The notes beneath the pieces were generated by a model, which ran no database searches, was not told the origin of the DNA, and saw nothing but the letters and a program-made list of their open reading frames with translations. A program made the translations under genes and the position numbers. Positions 6,486 through 14,357 of a stretch of 64,000 bases of DNA are shown in pieces; the stretch's first letter is position 1; each line of letters opens with the position of its first letter. Origin of the DNA: Proteiniclasticum ruminis (GTDB taxonomy: Bacteria; Bacillota; Clostridia; Clostridiales; Clostridiaceae); contig NZ_FOVK01000002.1 of assembly GCF_900115135.1 (NCBI RefSeq), positions 8,512 to 72,511 on the forward strand, in the 5' to 3' direction.

Positions 6486-7346
6486 ATGGCTATATATAGA
6501 CAAGTCCATATAACATTTTGGACTGATCCGTGCCTCCTCGAATGGTCCCCGGAAGAGAAGTACTTCTATCTTTACCTCATGACGAATCCGTACACGAATC
6601 AAATTGGCATCTATGAGATAAGCAAGAAAATGATCTCCATGCAGCTCGGATACAGTATCGATACAGTATCAATACTGATAAAAACCATGATAGACAGACA
6701 GAAAATACTCTATTCTGAGGATACAAATGAGGTTTATCTTCTCAATTGGATCAAGTACAACAAATCATCCTCACCAAAGGTGCTCAGTCTTGTAGACAAG
6801 GAGCTTGCAATCGTTAAGAATCAAGGCTTTGCGAGGTTGTATCATGACACATGCACAAGCCAAGGTTTGAAATTAAAACCCCTATCCATACAGTATCCAT
6901 ACAGTATGGATACACATCCGCAAAAAGAACAAGAACAAGAACAAAAAGAAGAACAAGAAGAAGAACAAGAAAAAGAACAACAACAAGAAAAAGAAGTGTC
7001 GGTTGTTGTTGTGGATAACCTTCATGCGGATAATATTTTTTCTCAATTTGAAAAAGCGGGTTTTGGATTGGCCAGTTCCTTCCAGGCTGAAAAACTCAGT
7101 GAGCTTGAAAAGCATTATGGGTATGAGTGGACATCAGACGCAATAAAAAAGGCCGCGCTCAGCAATGCCTTTAATCTAAATTACGTGGAAGGGATCCTGA
7201 AGAACTGGAAAGCAAATGGAAGAAATGCGAAGAAGCCCAAATACGACAAAAAGGGTAAGGAAATAAAGAAAGACTTTACGGAGCGGGAATATGACTACGA
7301 TGCATTAGAAAGACAGCTCCTTGGATGGGATAAAAAAGGAGGTTGA
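6486..7346 (+). CDS. DnaD-like replication initiation protein
   Basis: 286 aa. The N-terminal region (about 1-115) is a winged-helix initiator domain (FWTDPCLLEWSPEEKYFYLYL). Residues about 148-170 are an almost pure Gln/Glu/Lys linker. Residues about 180-265 are a DnaD/DnaB_2-type domain (FEKAGFGL, then YVEGILKNWKANGRNAK). Such proteins melt the origin and load the host helicase. Two clusters of 11-bp repeats inside the gene are likely the phage origin. AAAGGGGGG precedes the ATG. Confidence 0.85.
   Translation: MAIYRQVHITFWTDPCLLEWSPEEKYFYLYLMTNPYTNQIGIYEISKKMISMQLGYSIDTVSILIKTMIDRQKILYSEDTNEVYLLNWIKYNKSSSPKVLSLVDKELAIVKNQGFARLYHDTCTSQGLKLKPLSIQYPYSMDTHPQKEQEQEQKEEQEEEQEKEQQQEKEVSVVVVDNLHADNIFSQFEKAGFGLASSFQAEKLSELEKHYGYEWTSDAIKKAALSNAFNLNYVEGILKNWKANGRNAKKPKYDKKGKEIKKDFTEREYDYDALERQLLGWDKKGG
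6649..6680. repeat. Iteron-like repeats, cluster 1 (candidate phage origin)
   Basis: Two tandem 11-bp copies of GATACAGTATC (6649-6659 and 6660-6670), each an odd palindrome, are followed by a degenerate third unit. Location inside the initiator gene matches the lambda O and lactococcal-phage arrangement. Confidence 0.5.
6886..6913. repeat. Iteron-like repeats, cluster 2 (candidate phage origin)
   Basis: Two tandem CCATACAGTAT units (6886-6896, 6897-6907) flow into a perfect palindrome CCATACAGTATGG (6897-6909). The core ATACAGTAT and 11-bp period are shared with cluster 1, about 240 bp upstream. The period is not a multiple of three, so the protein does not repeat. This argues for selection at the DNA level. 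Confidence 0.5.
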
Positions 7347-7348
7347 GT

Positions 7349-7552
7349 ATGAGAAAAGATCAATGCCTGTTTTGCTACTCCAGGAAGTGCAATCACAGAG
7401 TGATCTCCAGTGATGATAAAGGCAAGTCTTACGATGAAATATCATGCTGGAGACACAGAGAGGACTTGTATAGGCACGCTAATGAGAATTACAAGCCAAT
7501 GAAGACCTACATGGAGACCACCGGCAGTTATTGCAGAGGAGACAAGATATGA
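7349..7552 (+). CDS. Small Cys-rich hypothetical protein
   Basis: 67 aa starting MRKDQCLFCYSRKCNHRV. CLFC followed by a Cys and His suggests a small zinc finger. AAAAGGAGG at 7335-7342 fits the ATG at 7349 better than the TTG at 7343. Lies between the initiator and rusA genes. Confidence 0.6.
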   Translation: MRKDQCLFCYSRKCNHRVISSDDKGKSYDEISCWRHREDLYRHANENYKPMKTYMETTGSYCRGDKI

Positions 7553-7965
7553 TCGTAACATTTTTGATTGAGGGAGAACCGCAAGGAAAAGGCAGACACA
7601 GAACCACTAAAGCGGGAATAAACTACACACCTGGAAAAACCGCAATGTATGAAAACTGGGTGAAATCAGTGTACATAAATAGAGTTGGAGAAAAGCTCCT
7701 CTATGGACCGATAAGGGCCACGATAGAAGCTTACTACACTATACCCAAGAGTAAAAGCAAGAGGGTAAGAGAGCGGATGTTTCGACAGTTGGAAAGGCCC
7801 ACAAAGAAACCTGATGTGGATAACATTGCAAAAGCCATCCTGGATAGCCTCAACGGGATAGCATACAGGGATGATTCTCAAATCGTGGAACTCAATATGA
7901 AAAAGCTTTATGCAGACATGGGATTTGTGAAAGTAACATTGGAAGAGTTGGAAGGAGAAGAATAG
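7549..7965 (+). CDS. rusA: RusA-family Holliday junction resolvase
   Basis: Endonuclease that resolves four-way junctions formed in phage recombination. 138 aa with the family hallmark of catalytic aspartates in KPDVDNIAKAILDSLNG and YRDDSQI. The N-terminal strand FLIEGEPQGKGRHR is also typical. The ATG at 7549 follows AGAGGAGA; the track-style TTG start upstream is unlikely. The next gene starts directly after its stop. Confidence 0.93.
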   Translation: MIVTFLIEGEPQGKGRHRTTKAGINYTPGKTAMYENWVKSVYINRVGEKLLYGPIRATIEAYYTIPKSKSKRVRERMFRQLERPTKKPDVDNIAKAILDSLNGIAYRDDSQIVELNMKKLYADMGFVKVTLEELEGEE

Positions 7966-8379
7966 ATGGTAGAAGTAATCAGAACAAAAGCAATCAAGAA
8001 AGCTCGTAAAGAGCATAAGTGCAGCTATTGCGGAAGAGATATCAAAATCGGAGATCCATATAGAAGGTCACTGCTCAAGATTGATGAGCCTTATACCTGG
8101 AATGAATGTAAGTACTGTGAGGTAGTAGCCGGTGAAATCACTTCTTCTGGATTTTTCGTAAGTGATGGAGATGGATTCAGCAGAGAGGATTTCTCTGAAG
8201 CAGTTCAAGAACTACATGAAGTTTTCTGCAAGCCTTTGGATTTCTTCTCGCTTCCGCGATATACAGAGGATCTTTATTCAGAATTCTGTCATAAGGAACT
8301 GCAGCGCGTAAAAGAAGCAAATAAAACTCATGGAGAATACACGTATTGGAGATTAGTCGAAAGGAGACCAGTCAAATGA
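7966..8379 (+). CDS. Putative zinc-binding hypothetical protein
   Basis: 137 aa. Residues about 14-50 contain CSYCGRDI and CKYC, a treble-clef-like pair of CxxC knuckles, often found in phage nuclease or replication accessory proteins. The remainder is helical and acidic with two further Cys. Adjacent to rusA without a gap. No exact family recognised. Confidence 0.65.
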   Translation: MVEVIRTKAIKKARKEHKCSYCGRDIKIGDPYRRSLLKIDEPYTWNECKYCEVVAGEITSSGFFVSDGDGFSREDFSEAVQELHEVFCKPLDFFSLPRYTEDLYSEFCHKELQRVKEANKTHGEYTYWRLVERRPVK

Positions 8380-8756
8380 GTTTAGATGAAATCACCGCAA
8401 GGATCAGAGAGAAGAAAAATAGAATGGGATACTGCTATGAGTATCTGGGAGCTCAGGTGCTGAAGAGTGGACATACCGTGAGGAGAATGGCCCTACACCA
8501 AGATGGAACACTGTACACCATGTTGGACATGCTAGATGAGCTGAAACTAGAACTCAGACTAAATGAAGAGGTCATCCAAAGTCATCAGGATATCCTGGAA
8601 TTTCTAAAAAGACACAAAATTGAGGCTGATAAGGTAGCCAAGAGGTGCTCAGTAGAGCCGATACACATCAAAAAACTCTGCAAGGGAGAAAATATCAGGG
8701 CTGATAAATTCATGGCCATCATGCAAGGCATTGGAGTAGAGGCAAGAGCAATATAG
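8376..8756 (+). CDS. Hypothetical helical protein
   Basis: 126 aa, almost all helical. The C-terminal part (about 85-126) resembles an XRE-type helix bundle (ADKVAKRCSVEPIHIKKLCKG). The ATG at 8376 overlaps the upstream stop (ATGA) and has AAAGGAG upstream; the longer frame from 8346 lacks a ribosome site. Confidence 0.6.
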   Translation: MSLDEITARIREKKNRMGYCYEYLGAQVLKSGHTVRRMALHQDGTLYTMLDMLDELKLELRLNEEVIQSHQDILEFLKRHKIEADKVAKRCSVEPIHIKKLCKGENIRADKFMAIMQGIGVEARAI

Positions 8757-8767
8757 GGAGGAGAATC

Positions 8768-9247
8768 ATGGAGAAAATCAATCGGGAAATCGCGGAAATC
8801 AAAACCCAAAGGTATGGAAAGAACTTTGCCATGGCCATCGCAATACACATATACAAAATGTGCGAGGTCGATGACGCCTACAGGGCAAGGGTAGATTTGG
8901 AAGAAAAGTCGCTGAAAGACTGCATACAGTACATCTACACGGTGATTAAGAATAAAGCTCCAAAGGGAGCAGAAGCAGCGGCCGCAACAGATGAAGAAGT
9001 TTACCAGTTTGTAGATACTTACTACAAGTCCAGCAAAGAGGAGCTAAAGATTGATCATATCATCAGAGTGGATACTCAAGCTCCTCCAGAAAAGAAAGCT
9101 GCAGAAGAAACGACCTATGCAAAAGTGGATGCTCCTCCAAAAGTAGAAGTCAAGAAAGAAAAGAGCATGCTTACCAAAAAGAGCGAAGTAAAGCATAGAG
9201 ATCCAGCCATCGATAACCAGGTATCTTTGTTTGACCTGATGGGGTGA
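8768..9247 (+). CDS. PcfK-like protein
   Basis: 159 aa. The N-terminal 90 residues match the PcfK-like family known from conjugative plasmids and phages, always found beside PcfJ as here. A low-complexity Lys/Glu/Pro linker leads to a C-terminus ending QVSLFDLMG, which resembles the QxxLF motif used to dock on the beta sliding clamp. Stop overlaps the GTG start of pcfJ by 4 bp. Molecular function is not established. Confidence 0.78.
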   Translation: MEKINREIAEIKTQRYGKNFAMAIAIHIYKMCEVDDAYRARVDLEEKSLKDCIQYIYTVIKNKAPKGAEAAAATDEEVYQFVDTYYKSSKEELKIDHIIRVDTQAPPEKKAAEETTYAKVDAPPKVEVKKEKSMLTKKSEVKHRDPAIDNQVSLFDLMG

Positions 9248-11151
9248 TTCGCGTGGATAAGAAAGTGTTAAAGAAAATACCAGTCAAGGACTACATCAAT
9301 GCAGCGGAAGTTTTAAATACCTTGAATTCTGAAAGATATTACCTGGTCAATGCATACCAGCATGAGGAGATCCTGGTACTTGATTTGTACAACAATAAAA
9401 ACGAGCTCGGCTTCAGAATCTTTCACACCTTGGGAGACTGGATTGTCCTTGAGGGAAACAAGTGGAGAAAATCAGGAATCGAAAGACTGTTTTACTACTG
9501 GCCAAGGTATACCCTCATTGCAGGCAAAGAATCCATGGAAGTAATGCGAAAGTACTTGAAGACAGAGAATGACCCCATAGAGAAGCTGGTGGAGCTCCAG
9601 GAAGAGATTAGAAAGCGAAGACTAGCAATTGTGCATAAAAAGGAAATGGACGAAATAGATACTTATATGGAGCACGTGAAGCCTATACCAGAAGATTTTT
9701 ATAAGTGGATTGATGATGAAGTCATGAAAGAGTCCAGGTACATCATTTATCAGTATAGAAAGGCGAAGCTCATGAAAGGCAGATGCACTCACTGTGAAAG
9801 TGATGTGATGGTAAGCGGAGCCAAGCATAATGTAAAAGGCAAATGTCCAAGCTGCAACAGCGTGATCACCTTTAAAGCAAGTGGAAAATTCAGCCTGGCA
9901 AACGATAAAGGGCGTGCTCGATTAGTTCAGAGTTATCCTGGAGGAGCTGTCGTGAGAGAATTTAGCATATGGTACCGACACGAAAACTTCTCAGGTGGCC
10001 CAAGGGTTGATAAATCAAAGAATGAGTATCACCGCAAAATCATAACTGATGAGTATAAGATTTTCCATTACGGGACCTTCAAGTCTACTGATCAAGTCAG
10101 GTGGAATAATGGAGCATTATTCGATTCTTACGAATCTCCAATATATCCTGGAAACATTCAAGAGGAGCTAAAAGGGACCAGATTCCAATATTCCGGATTG
10201 TGGGAAATGATAAATTCTGATGCTCAGTTCAGGCCAGAAGATTACCTAAACACTTACCTCAAAGGATCCGCGATTGAGTACCTTGCAAAGCTTGGACTAC
10301 ATAAATTAGCACTGGCAGCAATAGTTCAGATAAACGGGGATGGGTACTACATGTATGAGAGAACTAGGTGGCCGAAAATCAATCTACATGGGAAAACCCC
10401 AACAGAAGTACTTGGTATTGGTAAATACAATTTCAACCGTGCTGTAAAGTTGTCTGCAAGCTTAAATATGCTGAAAATACTGCAGCTTTCAGAGTCAGAA
10501 AATTTACATATCCAAGATGAGCATCTTCTGGAAATTGAAAGTAGGTACTCGGACAGATATTCACATCAATATGAAGACTTCTTCAGAGTTGCTAAATTAT
10601 CTACAGTACACCAGGTACTCAAATACACCAAGGACATTAATTTCGGAGACTACATGGACTATATAGACATGGCTGAAAAACTTAACTGGAATATGAGAGA
10701 CCGGTTCGTGCAATTTCCTAGACATTTCAAAGAGGCCCATGACCAAGCTTCAGCATTGCTAGATATAAAAATCCAAGCTGCTCATAACAGATCAATTGCA
10801 GAGTTCTTCAAGGCAAACAGCGAGAAATTCAATTTTGATTCTGAAAAATACTTGATAAGGCTTCCAATGAGTGCGAAGGAGATAGCAAGAGAAGGAAAGG
10901 TCCTCCATCATTGTGTAGGTTCATACATTGAGAGAGTCGCTTCCGGTGAAAGACTCATCCTCTTTATCAGGGAGAAAGATAAACCTCATGATCCTTTATA
11001 CACAATGGAGCTTGAACCGGAGACATACATGTTGATTCAGGTGAGAGGGCTTAACAATGCGGGTGTACCAAAGATGGTTAAAACCATGATTTCAAAGCAT
11101 CAGGTAAGACTGAATAAAAACAAGAAAAAGAAAGCTACAACAGCTGCTTAA
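9244..11151 (+). CDS. PcfJ-like protein
   Basis: 635 aa. Contains a Cys4 zinc ribbon near residues 180-205 (CTHCESD, CPSCNS) and the PcfJ signature in the C-terminal part (LHHCVGSYIERVASGE, then LYTMELEP and QVRGLNN). The family accompanies PcfK on plasmids and phages; its biochemical role is unknown, but the zinc ribbon and Cys/His-containing core suggest nucleic-acid binding. GTG start at 9244 overlaps the pcfK stop; GTG at 9253 is an alternative. Largest early gene. Confidence 0.82.
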   Translation: MIRVDKKVLKKIPVKDYINAAEVLNTLNSERYYLVNAYQHEEILVLDLYNNKNELGFRIFHTLGDWIVLEGNKWRKSGIERLFYYWPRYTLIAGKESMEVMRKYLKTENDPIEKLVELQEEIRKRRLAIVHKKEMDEIDTYMEHVKPIPEDFYKWIDDEVMKESRYIIYQYRKAKLMKGRCTHCESDVMVSGAKHNVKGKCPSCNSVITFKASGKFSLANDKGRARLVQSYPGGAVVREFSIWYRHENFSGGPRVDKSKNEYHRKIITDEYKIFHYGTFKSTDQVRWNNGALFDSYESPIYPGNIQEELKGTRFQYSGLWEMINSDAQFRPEDYLNTYLKGSAIEYLAKLGLHKLALAAIVQINGDGYYMYERTRWPKINLHGKTPTEVLGIGKYNFNRAVKLSASLNMLKILQLSESENLHIQDEHLLEIESRYSDRYSHQYEDFFRVAKLSTVHQVLKYTKDINFGDYMDYIDMAEKLNWNMRDRFVQFPRHFKEAHDQASALLDIKIQAAHNRSIAEFFKANSEKFNFDSEKYLIRLPMSAKEIAREGKVLHHCVGSYIERVASGERLILFIREKDKPHDPLYTMELEPETYMLIQVRGLNNAGVPKMVKTMISKHQVRLNKNKKKKATTAA

Positions 11152-11166
11152 GAAGGGGGAAAGAAA

Positions 11167-11277
11167 ATGAAGATGATCAGGTATTATGTCCGTTGCGTTA
11201 GATGGCTATGGAGAAACAGAAACTGGAAAAACAGTCGCCAGAAATGGAAAGCCATGGAGCGGGAGGTGCAGGAATGA
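11167..11277 (+). CDS. Tiny basic hypothetical protein, 36 aa
   Basis: Starts MKMIRYYVRCVRWLW and is very rich in Arg and Trp. AAGGGGGAAAGAAA upstream gives a good start, and its TGA overlaps the next gene in ATGA. Highly basic small peptides of this kind are common in phage early operons; function unknown. Confidence 0.45.
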   Translation: MKMIRYYVRCVRWLWRNRNWKNSRQKWKAMEREVQE

Positions 11278-11567
11278 AACGCCGATGTTACAAGTGTGGC
11301 GAAAAAGCGACGAAGCTCTGTGACTTTAGAAATTATAAAAAAGATACGATTATTGATCAATACGGAAAGGAAATTCCAATAGAAATTGCAGCTCTAAAAA
11401 GATGTGATAAGCCTATGTGCGAAAAGTGTTCAAATAGCTACGAAAGTGACACGGACTACTGCGATGCACATAATAATGAATTGTCTTTTTACAAAACTGA
11501 GCAGGCGGAAAGAGTGAATTCAAAGCGATTGAAAATCATCGTGAAAATAATGGGGGTGCATGAATGA
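11274..11567 (+). CDS. Zinc-finger-like hypothetical protein
   Basis: 97 aa starting MKRRCYKCGEKATKLC, with further CxxC pairs (CDKPMCEKC) and a DYCDAHN tail. Eight Cys/His ligands could hold two zinc ions. Start chosen at 11274 because GGGAGGTGCAGGA lies just upstream and it overlaps the previous stop; the longer upstream frame is the shadow of the basic peptide. Ends in an ATGA overlap with the next gene. Confidence 0.62.
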   Translation: MKRRCYKCGEKATKLCDFRNYKKDTIIDQYGKEIPIEIAALKRCDKPMCEKCSNSYESDTDYCDAHNNELSFYKTEQAERVNSKRLKIIVKIMGVHE

Positions 11568-11758
11568 TTGAACAAATCACAAAGCGATTGAGGAGATCCG
11601 GAAACACAGGGCTGTTCCACGACTCAAGGAAAGATGTACTCACGATTACGGAGCATAGCAACATACTCCAGGAAAAAATTAATGAGCTCGTATCGGCTGT
11701 GAACCGACAGGATAAGGAAATTAAAGAATTAAAGGAGGCTGCAAAGAATGAAACATGA
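11564..11758 (+). CDS. Small hypothetical coiled-coil protein
   Basis: 64 aa. The C-terminal 35 residues form a clear heptad-rich helix (ILQEKINELVSAVNRQDKEI). Start overlaps the preceding stop; end overlaps the next start by 11 bp. No function assigned. Confidence 0.55.
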   Translation: MIEQITKRLRRSGNTGLFHDSRKDVLTITEHSNILQEKINELVSAVNRQDKEIKELKEAAKNET

Positions 11759-12137
11759 TGAATATATGAAAAAGTATGGTGTTGGTTTTTCTAGCAATGC
11801 TTATTTAGATGGAGAAGTGGCAACTGGTGAAATAGAAGAACTTCTTGAAATCCTAAAAGATAAGCATATAAAGTGTCCAGATATAGTTTCCGGGTTGGTT
11901 CTGGTGAAAATAACGATAGATACAGATTCTGAAGTTGACCGCATTGAGGAATCTTTGTGGGACCATGACTTCGCGGGAGAAGATTATGAAATGCCGGAGA
12001 AAGGAAAAGAATATCTTAAAAAATGTTTTGAAGAATACAATGAAAAATACGCAAACCACGGAAACTATTGTGATGAAGTGAAGGTAGAGGTCCCAGAAGA
12101 AATGAAATATGAGTTGGAGGAGCATGATGAAGCCTGA
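11748..12137 (+). CDS. Acidic hypothetical protein
   Basis: 129 aa, markedly acidic (many Glu and Asp, ending EELEEHDEA). An alpha/beta pattern is visible but no known motif. AAAGGAGG precedes the ATG within the previous gene. Strongly acidic small phage proteins can mimic DNA and inhibit host nucleases, but nothing here proves that. Confidence 0.58.
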   Translation: MKHDEYMKKYGVGFSSNAYLDGEVATGEIEELLEILKDKHIKCPDIVSGLVLVKITIDTDSEVDRIEESLWDHDFAGEDYEMPEKGKEYLKKCFEEYNEKYANHGNYCDEVKVEVPEEMKYELEEHDEA

Positions 12138-12387
12138 AGAAGCACTGGATGTGCTCAAAAGAATGAGAGTGGCATTGGCCACATCTAGAGTGGATGGAAT
12201 AAGAGTGCTTGAACCTTTAAATGTCGCCATTGCAGCCACTGAGAAGCAGGTAGCGAAGAAGCCTACAGTGAGTGAAGGTGGAGATGATGGCGAGCATTAC
12301 GACTATTGTCCTATTTGTGATAAGTCAGCAACTGATAATTATTGCGGTAATTGTGGCCATAAGCTTGATTGGGGGAGTGAAGAGTGA
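12127..12387 (+). CDS. Small protein with C-terminal zinc ribbon
   Basis: 86 aa: helical N-terminal half (PEEALDVLKRMRVAL) and a C-terminal zinc ribbon with CPICDK and CGNCGH. TGGAGG at 12115-12120 favours the ATG at 12127 over that at 12124. Overlaps its neighbours on both sides. Function unknown. Confidence 0.6.
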   Translation: MKPEEALDVLKRMRVALATSRVDGIRVLEPLNVAIAATEKQVAKKPTVSEGGDDGEHYDYCPICDKSATDNYCGNCGHKLDWGSEE

Positions 12388-12572
12388 GCTGCGAACATGA
12401 CTTTAGACACCTAGATACAATTTACAAGACTAAATATATAAGCTACACATATTCGAATACGTACACTAGACTTGATAGATTTTACTGCTCCAGATGCTTA
12501 GAAATCAAAGAGGTACTAAAAGAAGAGGATCGAAGAAGTGAACCGGATTGGTTCGACAAGGAGAGATTGTAG
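12384..12572 (+). CDS. Small Cys/His hypothetical protein
   Basis: 62 aa with GTG start in a GTGA overlap with the previous stop. CEHDFRH near the start and CSRCLEIK in the middle could jointly bind zinc. Tyr-rich centre. Immediately followed by the next ATG. Function unknown. Confidence 0.55.
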   Translation: MSCEHDFRHLDTIYKTKYISYTYSNTYTRLDRFYCSRCLEIKEVLKEEDRRSEPDWFDKERL

Positions 12573-12863
12573 ATGGTAATAAAGGTTATTAAAGATAAGG
12601 AGGAGCTGGAGATTGACATCATGAAGGATATAGCGGTCCAGCTCCGAATGCAAGGTTACAGATTCATGGATCCATTCGACGGGCTGAGATGTCAAAGAAG
12701 AATCGACGCCCTTCACCAGGTAAGAAGTTACCTTCCGGTAGATGGAACAGAACAAACACTTGTTAAAGAAAAGAAGCGCTCTGAACAAGCACAGCTCATA
12801 GCCAAAGCAATACTGAAAGATGCACTAGCCTGGGTCAAGCTTTTAGACGCTGATGGAAATTAA
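12573..12863 (+). CDS. Hypothetical early phage protein
   Basis: 96 aa, mixed helical, no cysteine knuckle or known motif. Adjacent to the previous stop. Central segment MDPFDGLRCQRRIDAL is the most distinctive part. Continuous frame and tight packing support expression. Confidence 0.58.
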   Translation: MVIKVIKDKEELEIDIMKDIAVQLRMQGYRFMDPFDGLRCQRRIDALHQVRSYLPVDGTEQTLVKEKKRSEQAQLIAKAILKDALAWVKLLDADGN

Positions 12864-12874
12864 GGGGGAGAAAA

Positions 12875-13234
12875 ATGGATAACAAGATTGAAGTTCTAAA
12901 TCGGTTGCTGCATGAAGTAAATCGAAAGCTAAAACTGGCTAATGAAAGTACAGAAAAGCTAAAAGTTGAAAGGGAAATTGATTTCCAAGCGCTTAGAAAA
13001 CTATACGATTATGAAGACAAGCTTGAAAAAAGAAGAACTGTTCTGCAGGAAATAATTGAAGATGAGAATTTGAAGTCAGGTGTTATCAAAGAAAACACTA
13101 ATGATGACATTATCGTGGGAGCGGATATGGGTAAAGGCGCTGATACAACGGTATTCGTAAGGGATATTTCACGAGAAACTGCTGAGGAGCTCATTAAGCG
13201 CATGGAAAGGAATCATAAGCATGGGAAAGTATAA
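12875..13234 (+). CDS. Hypothetical coiled-coil protein
   Basis: 119 aa. Residues about 1-65 form a long charged coiled coil; residues 75-110 look like a small alpha/beta unit (IIVGADMGKGADTTVFVRD), reminiscent of a partial RNase H-like strand-turn, but too short for the fold. AAGGGGGAGAAAA precedes the ATG. Confidence 0.58.
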   Translation: MDNKIEVLNRLLHEVNRKLKLANESTEKLKVEREIDFQALRKLYDYEDKLEKRRTVLQEIIEDENLKSGVIKENTNDDIIVGADMGKGADTTVFVRDISRETAEELIKRMERNHKHGKV

Positions 13235-13388
13235 GCTTCTGCTCAAGTACAAGGATCCGGAAAACAACATCTCCATCATATGCGATAACGCTCAAGAGGC
13301 TTTACATTACAAAAGACAATCTATTAAGCAAGGGTATGAGGTGGAGGTGAGAAGGCTGAATGAAGAGGAAAATACCAAGAAGGTATAG
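13221..13388 (+). CDS. Small hypothetical protein, 55 aa
   Basis: Starts MGKYKLLLKYKDPE and ends ENTKKV. Overlaps the previous gene by 14 bp and the next by 29 bp. Pattern strand, strand, helix, strand is consistent with a tiny alpha/beta protein. No family recognised. Confidence 0.48.
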   Translation: MGKYKLLLKYKDPENNISIICDNAQEALHYKRQSIKQGYEVEVRRLNEEENTKKV

Positions 13389-13533
13389 ATATAAAGCTCA
13401 ATTCAAGAAGCCTGAACCAGAACTCAACAATGAAGATGAAACAGAAGAATTGAAAGAAACAGAATCTGATCGAATGCTACGGTGGAGCTGGACTGCATTA
13501 GGTAAGTTGTGTTTGGAGGTAGTGAATGACTAA
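13360..13533 (+). CDS. Small hypothetical protein, 57 aa
   Basis: Starts MKRKIPRRYRYKAQF: a basic head followed by an acidic stretch and a Trp-containing tail. GGTGGAGGTGAGAAGG lies upstream of the ATG. Overlaps the late-regulator gene by 8 bp. Function unknown. Confidence 0.45.
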   Translation: MKRKIPRRYRYKAQFKKPEPELNNEDETEELKETESDRMLRWSWTALGKLCLEVVND

Positions 13534-13951
13534 AGAGCAACTGTGTGAATATCGAGAACTACAAAAAGAAATCAAAAGATTGCAAGCAAGGATTGAAAAA
13601 TTGAAAGATAAGAACGAGGGTTACGTTGCTGATGTTGTGAAAGGATCCAGTATAGAGTTTCCTTACACACAACATCCGATACTGATTGAGGGATTCGATG
13701 CAGAAAAGAAACAGGCATCAATATCAAGGTTTAAGGAGCTTCTCTCAAAGAGGGTGGAGAAGTCCATGAATAGATCGATAGAGATAGCTGAGTTCATATG
13801 CAACATCGAATCAGTAAAAATTAGGACGATATTCGAATATAGATACTATGACCTGATGACGTGGCAGCAAATTGCCTACAAGATTGGGGTTACAGATGAA
13901 TCTTATCCAAGAAGAATACATGATAAATTCTTTGAGGATAGTCCGAATTAG
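13526..13951 (+). CDS. ArpU/RinA-like late transcription regulator
   Basis: 141 aa. N-terminal coiled coil (about 5-35); C-terminal helix-turn-helix resembling sigma-70 region 4 (IRTIFEYRYYDLMTWQQIAYKIGV). Proteins of this type sit at the end of the early operon in Gram-positive siphophages and switch on the packaging and structural genes, which matches the position here. TTGGAGGTAGTGA precedes the ATG. Confidence 0.75.
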   Translation: MTKEQLCEYRELQKEIKRLQARIEKLKDKNEGYVADVVKGSSIEFPYTQHPILIEGFDAEKKQASISRFKELLSKRVEKSMNRSIEIAEFICNIESVKIRTIFEYRYYDLMTWQQIAYKIGVTDESYPRRIHDKFFEDSPN

Positions 13952-14019
13952 TCCGAATGATTCATGATAATATGGTATCAAGCGATTTTCCCAGTAGATT
14001 ACTCCTTTCAATATGACAG

Positions 14020-14051
14020 AAAGCCCTTGCACAGCGTGTAGGGGCTTTTTG
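14020..14051 (+). terminator. Rho-independent terminator after the early operon
   Basis: AAAGCCCTTGCAC and GTGTAGGGGCTTT can pair around a short loop and run into a T tract. It closes the early operon 70 bp after the late-regulator gene, so late transcription likely restarts or antiterminates here. Confidence 0.75.
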
Positions 14052-14074
14052 TTACGCATAAGGCGGGTGAGCAT

Positions 14075-14290
14075 ATGGCTGACAATGATATTAAAATGAT
14101 CTGCAAAAACTGTGGCAAAGCAACCACGGGCATCATAAAAGAGATAGAGTACACCATCAGAGAGGGACGCGCTTTGTCTTGCATGCATTGTAAAACCAAG
14201 CTCAAGTATCCTTACAATGGAGTGAAAGACTGTATGAGAGAGCGCTGTTACAAGAGGGTTAATGGTTCACTTAAGCAAACAAAACTATAA
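14075..14290 (+). CDS. Small zinc-ribbon protein
   Basis: 71 aa with CKNCGK and CMHCKT knuckles, plus two further Cys near the C-terminus. Lies alone between the early terminator and the HEPN cargo gene, with GGCGGGTGAGC upstream of the ATG. Function unknown. Confidence 0.55.
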   Translation: MADNDIKMICKNCGKATTGIIKEIEYTIREGRALSCMHCKTKLKYPYNGVKDCMRERCYKRVNGSLKQTKL

Positions 14291-14357
14291 ATTCTCAGAT
14301 ATTGTTTACTCTTTATATATTTGTTATTCTTAAACAAAATGAAAGGGTGGATTCAAT

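Noticed and set aside
6649-6913. Short repeats considered as a CRISPR array
   Set aside because: Units are 11 bp, tandem and without spacers, inside a coding region; no cas genes anywhere in the window.
6882-7115. Phe/Leu-rich antisense ORF in the initiator gene
   Set aside because: It is the reverse reading of the Gln/Glu/Lys repeat linker; the hydrophobic appearance is an artefact.
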